50,784 bases of DNA from Apostichopus parvimensis. Lineage: Eukaryota > Echinodermata > Holothuroidea > Aspidochirotida > Stichopodidae. Below the pieces are notes generated by a model. That model was not told the DNA's origin and made no database searches. It saw nothing but the letters and a program-made list of their open reading frames with translations. The stretch lies in NCBI GenBank assembly GCA_000934455.1, contig KN882593.1, forward strand, positions 39,594 to 90,377, read 5' to 3'. Below are positions 1-11,654 of the stretch, one piece after another. Both the position numbers and the translations under genes were made by a program. Numbering within the stretch: the first letter of the stretch is position 1; every line of letters begins with the position of its first letter.

Positions 1-1116
1 TTTACAATAGAAGTAGAATAAAAGTCTAGCCACTGACACTTGACAAGAAAAAACTATCATTTACTATCAAGACAACTCCACTCGTTCTTCACTCAAGCAA
101 AATTCATCATGTGCACAAGAAACATGCTTCAGTGAAAGTCAAACATCGCTTTCATAATATCTGAAAATTGCGCCTTTAATCCTTTCAATGGTGTGAACGA
201 AACCCACAGTACCACATGTTTGTTACGAGTGCATTCTTACATGACTGAAATACAATATTAAAACAAGGTTGCGCACACACAAGCACACACACACCGAATC
301 CTAAAGAAAAATCAACAAAAAAACATTATATACATCTTGGATGGAACTGAAGAGTAAGTTAAGATGAGAGAGAAAATGCATCGGGTGGGTCTAATACAAC
401 AACTGAGATGGTAATAGCCATTCAGTGTTAATAATACACATCTGTGTAATGGATCATCAACCACACAACTATAATTACACTCTCTACACAACTATGGAAC
501 AGGCCTAGGGAAGTCACTTGCACATGACGGTAAGGTTATGTTTCAAATTGTAACTCAAGATCCACAAACTGGAGACAGGCAAATCACAAAGTTTTGGAGA
601 ATAACATTCACATATATACTGTACTGTAGGTCCTATGTAGGTCATATTGCAAACTACTGTTGATTCATTGAACACTCGGATATCTCAATACATACATTTT
701 TAGCAGAAATCGGTGGTTTTGATGGCTTTCAAATTGTCATTCACTTTATGCAACTCGTTTGGTACTAATTAGTTCGGTATGGAGAGGGCAAGCAAAAGGT
801 ACGTAAACTGTGGTCAAACATATTCATTTGCAATCAATTAACATAGACTGTGTATTCACTAAAAGAGTTAATTACGATCAAATTAAAAGCTGTTTGAAGC
901 AGCCCTTTTAAATTGGCACCCAATCTACCACATGTCCCCTAAACTAAGACTTTGTAATAAACGAACAAACTATGACAATTTCCTAAATGTTATCATTAAC
1001 TAAAACATTTCAGTATTGAGTAATGAAACATACCATTCTTAACATAAATTCTTAAATGCAGTATGCATATGCTGAGAATGTCAGAAATCAATGTAAGGAA
1101 AAACAACTCCAAAGTA

Positions 1117-1163
1117 ACACAAGGTAAAACAAGGTAAAAATAAGGTAAAACAAGGTAAAACGA
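1117..1163. repeat. Short tandem repeat CAAGGTAAAA
   Basis: About four to five imperfect copies of a 10-11 bp unit (AAGGTAAAAC / AAGGTAAAAATA) lie head to tail. Confidence 0.8.
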
Positions 1164-3259
1164 GTGAAAAACAGGACAAAAAGCCATCACAAAAGTAATG
1201 CACTTCTCAACTGATTTAATTTAAATGCTGTAGAACATATTACGTATAGATCTCGATGACACTAGAACAAATCTTTTAAGGGCTAGTACTTGCTCACAAC
1301 TTTTATTAAGCCCCTGTTGAAAGATACAATTCTCAATTACCCAATGCACTTTTATTCATGTTTTATCCAAAAGTTGAGCGAACTTTCCCTTTCCTCATTC
1401 ACTATAGGCAAGTCAGCCCAACCGCGGCCAGCTCCAATCCCTTTCCCATTACAGTATGTAAATAACTTTTTACGCAATGACGATTAAAAAACTCAAGCTG
1501 AAAATGGCCACTTTTGACAATGCATTAAGTAGTTTATTCACAAAACATTGCACGTACAATTAGAACTGAAGCCCTTAAAAAATTATATCATACCATTAGC
1601 CGGCAATAATAATCGACTAAGCCTCGCCAAAATTAGCAAGTGCTTCATGTTTAAAATATTTCTTAAAGCAACTGGCAACAAATTGTGATACACAAACTTT
1701 GTTCTCAAAATATGATCTTTGCATTATATGCATTGCTGTTTTAACAAACTGTATCCATGATACTCTTTGCAGCTTTTAAAAAGATACACAATTGAATTCT
1801 TGGAATTATTTAGGAGTGGGTTTCGACTTTTAACTCAGCGGAGCCTCAGAAGCACTGCAAGTTAGTGTGATAGGCTACTACTGTAGTTACATTGTTTTAT
1901 CAGATATTTTTTTAACCTCATATAAGTAAAATCTTACATTGTGTTTGACCGCTGGTCATTGTTCGAAGGTCTGAATCTGAGCTGTTCACAACATTGATTG
2001 TGCAATCAGTTTCTTGGATTCATGCCAAGAATATTTGCAAGGGCAACACAGGTGTCCCTGGGTATGTTCAGTTTTAATTATGTTGTGTTCATTTGTGTAA
2101 CACAGCGTCCAGACTGGTGTAATTTACTTTAACGCGCAACAAAGACTGCTATGTAACGTTAAGTGGCCTGACTGGTCTGTTTACAGATCGTTATTGGTAA
2201 TTATTTTTCAGCAATTGTCTTTTTTCTTTGACCAGCTGATTGGCATATTGACCACTGGCTGTTAATCGCAATCGAAACTGGGGCTAAAGAAATGGGGTTT
2301 TTTTAGAACATGTTATTAAATCATCAAAAGTAACCAAAATTGGCTTTGTTGCCGCCAATATTGCAAAAATCGGCCGACACCGATATCGCAAACGATTATT
2401 GGCGCAACACTTAAGTACTTAACACTACAATCCTGTCTAAAAACGTTGACCTTCATTCCCAAGGAAATATTGGATTGAAATAGTAGGGTTCACTGTACAT
2501 TTGCTTTGACTTTGAGAGATTTAGTTCCTTGTTTGCACTATGTTACCTTTATCAGAGAGGCCTATCCAGAGGTTTCCTCTCTACTATACAAATGCCCTTC
2601 TCTATATGACCCAGAACAGACAACGTACAATATCAAAGAGAAGTTTTAATCACAAACAACTTCAGTATGGGGCAAGACTAAAAGGATTCAGATGTCCCCT
2701 ACATGTATTGAATTACCTAAAGTTCTCAGTAAACAACTTCAAAACTGAATCAAATATCAGGCCATAAGATTGGAGTTTGATTGAGGAATGGGGAAGGTAC
2801 CAGACTTTGACTTTTCTTTGCCTTCTAAGATTTAATCTGTGCTTCAAAGACATCAAATTATGCATTTATCGTCCAAAAGCACGGAAAATGAGGCAGAAAT
2901 GAGGACGATATCAAAAGAGCTAATAAAAGAATAAACTGACAAAAGAATTTAACTCCAAACGACAATAGCAATTCAAATAATATACGGAATATACACCATA
3001 AATAAAATATGATATGGTTTACTCTACACAACTACTTGTGTAGTTTCACAATTGCAATTTTCAACAGCATCTAAACAGAGAGGGAAAATATTTGTGGTTT
3101 ACAAACGTTGGATTGCAATCATTGCATTGAATCAACTTCTCTGAAACAGAGGCGGCGATGTCGGTAATATTTTTGAAAGTCGGCCGCAAAAAAAACAGAG
3201 AGGGGGCCACCTCACAAAATGAATACCAGGAGAAACCCTGCTGGCCTTAGTTATTCAGT

Positions 3260-3315
3260 GACTTTTGATACTACCAGTGTGTCGGGGGACTTTTGATACT
3301 ACCAGTGTGTCGGGA
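3260..3315. repeat. Two-copy 28 bp tandem duplication
   Basis: A 28 bp unit starting GACTTTTGATACTACC and ending GTGTGTCGGG is repeated back to back, nearly perfectly (last base differs). The near identity suggests a recent slippage or local duplication. Confidence 0.9.
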
Positions 3316-4469
3316 TGGGTGGTGGGAGGACAAGATTGATCCGCTCTTGCAGGTTAGCAAAATAGCAGACTAGCAATGTTTACAAAAGCAGAGTAAGGGA
3401 AAAGGTAGGCATGCAAATAATTTTCACATTGCAAGCGTTTACAGAATATAGAAGAAAGTTAAACTAAAACTTAGAGGAGGGGAAGGTGACTTTACTGGGA
3501 GGCTGCCCAATATGATATCTGTGTATTGTCCTATTTGGGGTTTTTTTAACTCTTTTTTTGACATTTTTGCAAACTGTGTACATAGAGTAAACAAAGGAGC
3601 TGTGACGGCCAAGAAAAAGTTGTAATTACTCCCAGACCCTGTAACTTTAATAGCCAATCAGCGGCTGAGTTTTAAGCCACATACAATTGTACATAACCAG
3701 TACATCTGAACATGAAATTGGGTCGGCAAAGTCCATATGTTATTGACCTGAGGGATATGAATCTAATGAAGTTTGCTTTGTTTTTACTGCCTGTTTGAAC
3801 GCACTTGGCACTGCTATTATACATGGGCATGAAAAAGAATTGATAGTCAAAAGTCACAGTAGTAATGATGTTGGCTAGCATTTACCATACTTGTAGTGAC
3901 CTGAGGTATGAAAGGGGGGGGGGGGGGGGTAGGTAACACTTAGTTTACAGCAAAGGAATGAACCTAAACCGAAGTAAATCAGATTACAACAATGTCGTAA
4001 TATGTCTTCATTTCTTGAAAGAAACTGAAATACCTGTGGAGAGCATGATTGTGTTCCTTGACGTATATCGGACTTCATTGTATACAGTACACAAATGTCT
4101 GGCTCCTACAAAATCTCAAATGCAAATGCCCAACAGGCTACCACTTTTCAAACTTTTTCTTGAGCACTGAGTATGGGTCTTGGTTTGTTTCAATGTAAAG
4201 TATGATTTAAATATATGTATATGTATATATATAGAGAGAGAGAGAGAGTCTTTGTTCAATATTTACCAGCAAATGACGTGTACTCAATGCATGTTGCACA
4301 GTACGACAAGTCAGGACGACAAAAAGTAACTGTTGCATCAGGGTCCAACTTTGTTCATGGTCAGAAGTTTGTTCTCCTCTGTAGGCTAGTCTTTTCTACA
4401 ACCCAAAATCTATGTGTATGTTTGGCTTCACTGGTACTTTGCTAGGTGGTTTGAATGAATAGCCACTTC

Positions 4470-4999
4470 TAGGCCTAGCACGCAGAAGGATAAAAGCATA
4501 TCCATTATTGAAACATCTCATGTTTTCATACAGGAATGACAAAATTTGAACCAAATTCAATTTTAGGACAACCAAGAGTACTATACTTCCATAGGCCTAA
4601 AGCGAGGTCTAGGCTATGTATTTAACCCGTAACTGGCTGCAGCTATGCAGATTAAAATTGAGTTTCAAAAAAGTAGTTGGGTTTAAAATTTTACCTCAAT
4701 GATGGCTACTACTAGGTCCAATGTTACAGCCTACAGCTAGGCCTACACAAGAACTGAAGTTACAGCCTGGGGTTTATCAGTGCAGTTATGTACTATAACA
4801 TAAGTACTTACTACACATCAACCAACACTAGGCCTATGTTAAGTTACCTCATACACAAGTTATATCACTGTTACACAAGTTGGACTAGCTTAGGCCCTTG
4901 GACCAATAGCTTACCCTGGGCCTGTGATTACCGCTAAGCTGCTTAGGTGTACTATAATTGTAACTGTTATTTGTTAATGTTATTGTTATGGTAGGCCTA
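4470..4999. repeat. Cluster of TAGGCCTA palindromes
   Basis: The 8 bp palindrome TAGGCCTA occurs exactly at 4470, 4592, 4738, 4829 and 4992, five times in 530 bp. Further exact copies in the window are at 7149, 7561, 17665, 43073 and 43465. In random sequence an 8-mer is expected less than once in the whole window. Function unknown. Confidence 0.7.
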
Positions 5000-5296
5000 G
5001 ACCTCAGCCTATGATTAACGTCTTATCTACAGTTGGGTTCCAAATAAATTTAAGTCGAAGTATGATACAATGCGATGATGTATTTCTTTGATGAACTTGG
5101 AGTTACATTATGCGGGGCTATTTTTCTTGGGCATTTTGCCAATCCTCACAACTAGCTAGTACTAGCAGTGTAACTAACTGTAACACTAAGTAACAGTGTA
5201 AGGTCATATTCTAACTGGCCTAACTGTTTGGCCTCTGTTAGCCTTGGATGCAACATAAAATGCCTAAAACGGACGGCGAAATAATGACATATTTAC

Positions 5297-5351
5297 CTGT
5301 AATCAATAAATAAATTGCTACAAATGACAACCACAAACGCTCCGCTGTCAT
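5297..5351 (-). CDS. Probable first coding exon of a secreted or membrane protein (signal peptide)
   Basis: On the minus strand an ATG at 5351 (A at -3, purine-rich context AAG-ATG) opens a frame of 18 codons plus one base that ends at a GTAAAT splice donor (GT at 5296-5295). The peptide, MTAERLWLSFVAIYLLIT, has a short charged start and a long hydrophobic core, as a signal peptide does. The phase-1 junction right after the signal sequence is common in secreted and receptor proteins. The DNA upstream on the minus strand (about 5352-5480) is richer in CpG than its surroundings, as expected of a 5' UTR or promoter. No downstream exon was recognised to the left, so the protein family is unknown and the exon could be chance. 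Confidence 0.4.
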
Positions 5352-5479
5352 CTTTTACACGGCTAGATACAGTCCCAACACAAAGAACTGACAATAATCC
5401 GAAATTTCCGAGGATCAAAAATGGTCATCTCCGTCCGTCTCTTATTAGCTCGGAATAACAAAACAAGTATTTACAGTGT

Positions 5480-6978
5480 GTGATGGTCAAGCTATTTGGT
5501 CAGTACACTGTACTGTAGTTATTGTGTAAGCTAATACAGTTTGCCAGCAATCGGTCATGTTCATTTCTATGCGAGCAGTTTCCAAAGTAGATCATTCAAA
5601 AGGATATAACCAAATTATAACCAATCAAAATTTACATATTTTTACGAAAGTTCATATGCAGCCTCCAAAAGTACCGCATTATGCATAGTTGTAGCTTGAA
5701 ATAAGCAAATACCTTCTTTTTCTTTACGATTATTATATATTTAGGTACAAATATACTTCAAATGTGTTTTTTCGTTACCAGTTTAAAGGGAGTAGAAACA
5801 ACTGTGGAAGCCATTAACTTTGTACGTAACGTCACTCTTACAATAACAAAGATCCGTTGGCATTGGTCAATGCATTTTGGACTTCTCCTGACCTGTCCTT
5901 CACGTGGATAGGTCGAATGCCTTGACATTGGGCTATTCCAGTATTACCGTTTCCTCCCTCTGATTGGATTTACTATCTCTCTGATGGTCCGTTACCTGAT
6001 TACGGTGGTAATTTCCAAGTTATGACTTCAAATTTCCCTCAGCAAAGCGATTTTGGCATGTAATGTGAAAGGTCGACTACTCACAGCAATGTGTTGTATT
6101 CATACATTAGGGAATGTTCACATGTTACATGCCAGTTTGTTTACATTTTTACAATGAGTGACTTCTGTCACCGCATAACTACAGCGTAGCTAGATCTTGT
6201 GTTGTGATTGTCAACTCATTTGACAATTGGTCTACGTCATACTATTCAAAGCTGACAATTTATGAATGAAACGTTGAGAATGCAGAAAACAGCATGAACA
6301 CTCATGTTTAATCATAGCAGTGTGTGAACATGAATGGAAAGAAAAACATGGTCGTGTACGTGTGCGGTAGTACCAAGATGTGAATCATGCAGCATAGTGT
6401 GGAAAGGAATAAGTAAGGAATGGTTCCCTGAATGAGCGAAATCATCATTTATCGGAAAGAATAAGCATAAGATATTGGGTTGGAGAAGTCTGGTAGTAGT
6501 TCCATGCCACAGTTGTGACAAACGAATATGTTAATTATCGCTGAATGGGGGGGGGGGGGTGTATGTGAGTCCATGCACAGAAATCAATGTTAACTTGGAG
6601 AGTAACTGTTGTCTATGTTGGGCTTGGGAGGTTTGGTTCACACATAAAGTGTAGGCAGGGATGCTTAAAATAATTACCAAATATGATATGTACATAATGA
6701 AAAACACAAAGTTCATGAACGTTGACAGTATATGTTGTTTAATGCCACAAGTTGGTTTTCAGTTTGTAGCAGTGGCGGCACTTTGGGCTTTAGGGGAGGG
6801 GACTCCCATCGTCAGTTGGGGGAAATGGTTCAGCAGGCGGGGGTATGAGCTATGTTCAGCAAGTGAAGGATTGAATTTTAAACCAAATCCCTTTCCTTTT
6901 TTCAACCTCACAAAAATATCAAGAGTAAATGAGCACAACCTTCGTTTAGAGCTTCAGTCAGTGTAGACCTACTTTATA
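5480..6978. other. Intergenic stretch, possibly upstream region of the minus-strand gene
   Basis: No coding exon was recognised. Between about 5860 and 5980 there are two minus-strand CCAAT-type boxes (plus strand CATTGGTCA and TGATTGGAT), which could belong to a promoter for the minus-strand exon at 5351. A run of 13 G lies at 6547-6559. Otherwise I see nothing. Confidence 0.3.
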
Positions 6979-6986
6979 GTCTAAAC

Positions 6987-7355
6987 CTGGGGTGGACAAC
7001 CTACGGCCAGCGGGCCACATGCGGCCCGCCAGTGATTTTTTTGCCGCCCTTGGGATGTCTCAAGAAAAAGAAAAAAATCAATATTTTACATCATCACAAA
7101 AAACGAGCTAGCTGCTTAGAATTTATCGGCACTAATGATGCTGTCAGGTAGGCCTATTATCCCCATTAATTATCAACTGTACTGTATTGACATTATGTTT
7201 TTGTGAATACAGATTAAGTACACACAGTATTGATTGAAAGTCCTCGGAATCAAAGGTTTGAAATCAACAGCAGGTCGTTGGTTAGGTGCGGCCCAGTCAA
7301 TTTTTCACTCCTTATATCTGGCCCATACATTCAAAAAGGTTGCCCACCCCTGGAC
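6987..7355. mobile_element. hAT-like non-autonomous element (MITE)
   Basis: Terminal inverted repeats of about 15 bp: left CTGGGGTGGACAACC (6987-7001) and right end GGTTGCCCACCCCTG (7338-7352), whose reverse complement is CAGGGGTGGGCAACC. The flanks repeat TCTAAAC (6980-6986 and 7356-7362), compatible with an 8 bp target duplication with one mismatch. The CAGGGGTGG-type ends and 8 bp duplication are typical of hAT transposons. There is no transposase coding potential inside. Confidence 0.75.
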
Positions 7356-7363
7356 TCTAAACA

Positions 7364-8200
7364 AACAGAATGCACTATTTGACGTTTAAACCGTAGCTAT
7401 TTCTCTGGGGAAGGACCACAAGTTTACAATCGGTACAGAATAACCTTTCCAACCCATCCATGCATGGTGATCCAAATCCCTTAAAATGTTAACCCGTTCA
7501 CTTGAAATATAAATGGGCCACCAACACATCCCTGGAGGGGATCCTAATGGTACAAATACATAGGCCTACCTTTAAGAATTGCACCCAAGTTATTCGCCTT
7601 AGAAGGCCGAACATAAACTCCACACTTGAATGACTTATATATATAGGCGTTTGTCTTCTTATACACATATAGGCTATATATATATACACACGATCACATG
7701 ATCTAGGCCAAAAGGCTCAGAAGCAAATGTATAGATACATAATTTAGTATAGTCGATTGGTAAAGAGTAGTTTTCTTGTAATACATTACATCCATTTAAA
7801 TCCTTTCTTCAGATACATGGTCGGGGACATACATGTCTAAATATATATCGAATGTAATAGAAGTGTACGTAAAATGTCAAAACCTAGTATGCACTTGTCT
7901 TTCCGATAAAAGCATTTAAGAAAAAAACTGGTTTTGTATCTATTGTAAATATTATGTTATTACTGACATATTTTCCGCCATCAAATGATTCACAGTGTAA
8001 ACATTATCATATATACTAAAACTATAAGAATCCACGCGGCATCATTATAGTTGCCAATTTTGTTCAGAGTAGGCTTCCATTCAAATATTTGTTTGGCAAT
8101 TGTCCAAAGACCATATAATTTGGCAGCGGCGTCGTTTGGTTGTAGAAATGAGATTCGTAATTATTAAGTGCATGATGCAAGGGCTGTATGTAATCACTGA
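7364..8200. other. Non-coding stretch
   Basis: AT-rich DNA with TATATA-rich short repeats around 7640-7690. No exon or RNA gene recognised. Confidence 0.4.
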
Positions 8201-8207
8201 ATTAACC

Positions 8208-8554
8208 AGTGGCGTAGGAAAGTACTTTTGAGTGGGGGGGCTGAAGACTGATGGCCGGCCTGGGGGAGGGGTCTTTTTTTGGATTTTTTTTGCATTTCCA
8301 GGTGGCCTCAGATGCAATTTGGTGCAATATAGCACACTTCAACACCCACTCCATTTTGTAAATAATTTTGCATTTTCACCTGGCCTTAGATGCAATTTGG
8401 TGCTTCAAATGAGATTTTTTTCTCATTTGGAAATGAAAAAGGGGTTTTCTGACTTGCGGAGCGGGGGGGGCGGAATGATACTTCCGCCCCACCATATTTT
8501 TCACTGGGGGGGGGGCTGGCGCCCCCCAGCCCCACCGGTTCCTACGCCCTTGTC
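8208..8554. mobile_element. Non-autonomous DNA transposon with GGCGTAGGAA termini
   Basis: The left end CAGTGGCGTAGGAA (8208) is mirrored by the right end TTCCTACGCCCTTG (8539-8552, reverse complement CAAGGGCGTAGGAA). The flanks share ATTAAC (8202-8207 and 8555-8560), a possible target-site duplication. Inside, a sequence TTAGATGCAATTTGGTGC-like is repeated (around 8307 and 8386) and there are long G runs (8463-8470, 8506-8515). No transposase is encoded. Superfamily uncertain; hAT is likely. Confidence 0.65.
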
Positions 8555-8560
8555 ATTAAC

Positions 8561-9128
8561 CAATTCTTTTAATGCTGACTAAATTATGATGTGCATGTGT
8601 CATTTGTCTAAGAACATAGGAGTTTCTAAGTCTATAGATAATCCAGCTGTGTCTGTAAGTTGATTTTCAAGACATTCACAATCCAAAAAATAAGGAAAAG
8701 GTCTAATTTCTTAATTTCTGGCAAATTTGATAATGACGCCAGCTCTATATGTGTACCGCCGCATTCTTGTCATGGGCCTATATGATGATTCCAAGATACA
8801 CTTCAAGAACTCTATCAGTAAATTCCTTTTACATCTTCATGTCAAAGGTCATCAAATCGGCGTTGCTCTAACAAGTTGCTAGAAAGTAGTAATGGTCAGT
8901 GATGCTCAGATTTCAACAAGTAATTGACTGCCACCCTCAAAGCCTTTTCCCCGGACTTGTATATGCGGACATTTAATTGTTCAATTGAACTTTACCCTCC
9001 AGGAAAGTATACCATAGACAACTGTTAGCAAATTTTTAGCCAATTAATGCTATATGTATAATTTGGGAGCAATACTGACTCCCTTTAAATCACAGCCTGT
9101 TCCTCAATTAGTTCAAAAGAAAATGTAA
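8561..9128. other. Non-coding stretch
   Basis: No exon, RNA gene or clear repeat recognised up to the start of the duplicated block at 9129. Confidence 0.4.
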
Positions 9129-10362
9129 TATGTATGTATGAGCTACATTATAAACATGATATTCGATACGGTACAATGTATCATGACATCATTTAACACT
9201 ATAGGCTCATACCAGTTTTCTATAGATTTCTGATAGCATTATTACATCTGTATTTTAAACTTAAATCCAGCCGTTTTGACTATTAGCCGCTGACCACGGT
9301 GAGTTGCATTATGCACAGATGCATATCATACCAGTTCCGATGTAATTACATATACTCGTCAATATGAACAGAAAGATCTGTGTCAAATTTATACTATAAA
9401 AATTCGAAAAACGAGAAATCTAAGCTAAGCTTGATGTTGCTTATACCCAACCGACATTATTTAGTATATATAGGCTAGTGTATCTGGAGAACCATAACAA
9501 AACATGGAAACTCAACTTAGACCCCCCAAAAAGTGTTGATATACCGGGACCAAAAAGAATGGAATATTTTTAGTGCTAAGATTGTTTCTAAATAAATAGG
9601 TTTCCAAGTCTGCCGTTACGATGACATTCTGCAACTTTTACTAAACTTCAATAATGAAGACTATACAAATTCAGTCTATCTATAATCCATTGGGGGGGGG
9701 GGGCTAGTTCTCAACCAAATTATTTTATTTTTTTTATTTAATGCCAAAAAGAGCCTGTCCTTGTCCTCGGACAAATTCCTTTCCTTTTTAATTAAATGCC
9801 AAAAAGAGCCTGGCCTTGTCCTCGGACAAATTTCTAATATCGTATCCGAAGTCATACAAAACCAGTTCCAATGTATTTATTCTGAGGGCTGGGGCAACCT
9901 AATGGTAAATGTGTTAGACTAATGGATCCAGCCACTTTGATTTATGAGCCAAAGATGCCAAGGAAATAAAAGTGGAATAAGGCTATAGAAATACAGCCAC
10001 GACTGGTAACAGTATAGCTTTAACACGTTCTATAACACATGAAAATAAAATAAATGTCAAGTTCTTGAGCCGTATATTCGGATTGCATCTTAAAGAGAGA
10101 AAAAAATAACTTAACTTAGCAATGTGAATAATCCACGACGGGATGTGTAATACTTCATTATTTTAAATAGGAACTACTGAAAACTGAAATCAATTACTCT
10201 TAGTCAAATTTGTCCAATTAAGCCTTGAACCAATATATTCAATTCGTGTTCAGTATATCACCAGTATTAGGACCTCCCCCCCCCCCCTCTGCCCTCCCTC
10301 CGCCCTCCCGGTCACAAAAACAAACTGCAACAACACTTCTCTGCACCATCAGTGTTTTCCCC
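9129..10362. repeat. Direct duplication, copy 1 (ends at assembly gap)
   Basis: This 1.23 kb block is nearly identical to 10413-11654 and in the same orientation, differing by scattered substitutions and small indels. It ends exactly at the first N. Copy 2 begins exactly after the last N with the same bases as 9129. Contig ends that overlap but were scaffolded with a fixed 50-N gap give this pattern, so allelic (haplotype) duplication is the likely cause. Within each copy a ~55 bp unit containing ATGCCAAAAAGAGCCTG is tandemly repeated (about 9740-9835 in this copy). Confidence 0.9.
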
Positions 10363-10412
10363 NNNNNNNNNNNNNNNNNNNNNNNNNNNNNNNNNNNNNN
10401 NNNNNNNNNNNN
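10363..10412. other. Assembly gap (50 N)
   Basis: Exactly 50 consecutive N, a conventional placeholder length rather than a measured gap. Both sides carry the same sequence, so the true gap may be negative (an unmerged overlap). Confidence 0.98.
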
Positions 10413-11654
10413 TATGTATGTATGAGCTACATTATAAACATGATATTCGATACGGTACAATGTATCATGACATCATTTAACACTATAGGCTCATACCAGT
10501 TTTCTATAGATTTCTGATAGCATTATTACATCTGTATTTTAAACTTAAATCCAGCCGTTTTGACTATTAGCCGCTGACCACGGTGAGTTGCATTATGCAC
10601 AGATGCATATCATACCAGTTCCGATGTAATTACATATACTCGTCAATATGAACAGAAAGATCTGTGTCAAATTTATACTATAAAAATTCGAAAAACGAGA
10701 AATCTAAGCTAAGCTTGATGTTGCTTATACCCAACCGACATTATTTAGTATATATAGGCTAGTGTATCTGGAGAACCATAACAAAACATGGAAACTCAAC
10801 TTAGACCCCCAAAAAAGTGTTGATATACCGGGCACCAAAAGAATGTAATATTTTTAGTGCTTAGATTGTTTCTAAATATATAGGTTTCGCCTATATAAGT
10901 CCGTCGTTACGATGACATTCTCTCAACTTTTACTCAACTTCAATAATGAAGACTACACAAATTCATTCTATCTATAATCCATGGGGGGGTGGGGCTAGTT
11001 CTCAACCAAATTATTTTTTTTTTTAATTTAATGCCAAAAAGAGCCTGTCCTTGTCCTCGAACAAATTTCGTTCTTTTTAATTAAATGCCAAAAAGAGCCT
11101 GGCCTTGTCCTCGGACAAATTTCTAATATTGTATCCGAAGTCATACTAACCAGAGTTCCAATGTATTTTTTTTCTGAGGGCTGGGGCAACCTAAATGGTA
11201 AATGTGTTAGACTAATGGATCCAGCCACTTTGACCTATGAGCCAAAGTTGCCAAGGAAATAAAAGTGGAATAATGCTATACAAATACAACCACGACTGGT
11301 AACAGTATAGCTTTAACACGTTCTATAACACATGAAAATAAAATAAATGTCCTATTCAGCCGTATATTCGGAATGAATCCTAAAGAGACTAAAAAGTAAC
11401 TTAACTTAGCGATGTGAATAATCCACGACGGGATGTGTAATACTTCGTTATTATAAATAGGAACTACTGAAAACTGAAATGAATTATTCTTAGTCAAAAT
11501 TGTCAAATTAAGCCTTGAACCAATATATTAAGTTCGTGTTCAGTAAATAACCAGTATTAGCCCCCCCCCCCTCCCCCTCCTCTCTGCCCTCCCTCCGCCT
11601 TCCTCACAATAATAAACTGCAACAACACTTCTCTTCACCATCAGTGTTTTCCCC
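10413..11654. repeat. Direct duplication, copy 2 (starts at assembly gap)
   Basis: Second copy of the block at 9129-10362. It keeps the same order of landmarks: ATATTCGATACGG near the start, the G-rich tract after the word AATCCATG (shorter here), the 55 bp internal tandem, and the C-rich tract near the end (11561-11571). The sequence continues into unique DNA at 11655. The divergence looks like heterozygosity in a highly polymorphic species. Confidence 0.9.

Larger units (their letters stand above)
1..5296. other. Non-coding stretch, probably intron of a minus-strand gene
   Basis: I see no exon that I can support here. If the minus-strand signal-peptide exon just to the right is real, this stretch is its first intron (minus strand). 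It holds an imperfect tandem CAAGGTAAAA repeat (about 1117-1163), a two-copy 28 bp tandem repeat (3260-3315), a run of 16 G (3914-3929), an (AT)n/(GA)n microsatellite (about 4209-4248) and a cluster of the palindrome TAGGCCTA between 4470 and 5000. Open frames here are short, lack recognisable domains and are not flanked by convincing splice signals. Confidence 0.5.

Noticed and set aside
9890-9960. tRNA-like stretch GGGGCAACCTAATGGTAAATG
   Set aside because: No B box or cloverleaf pairing at the right distance.
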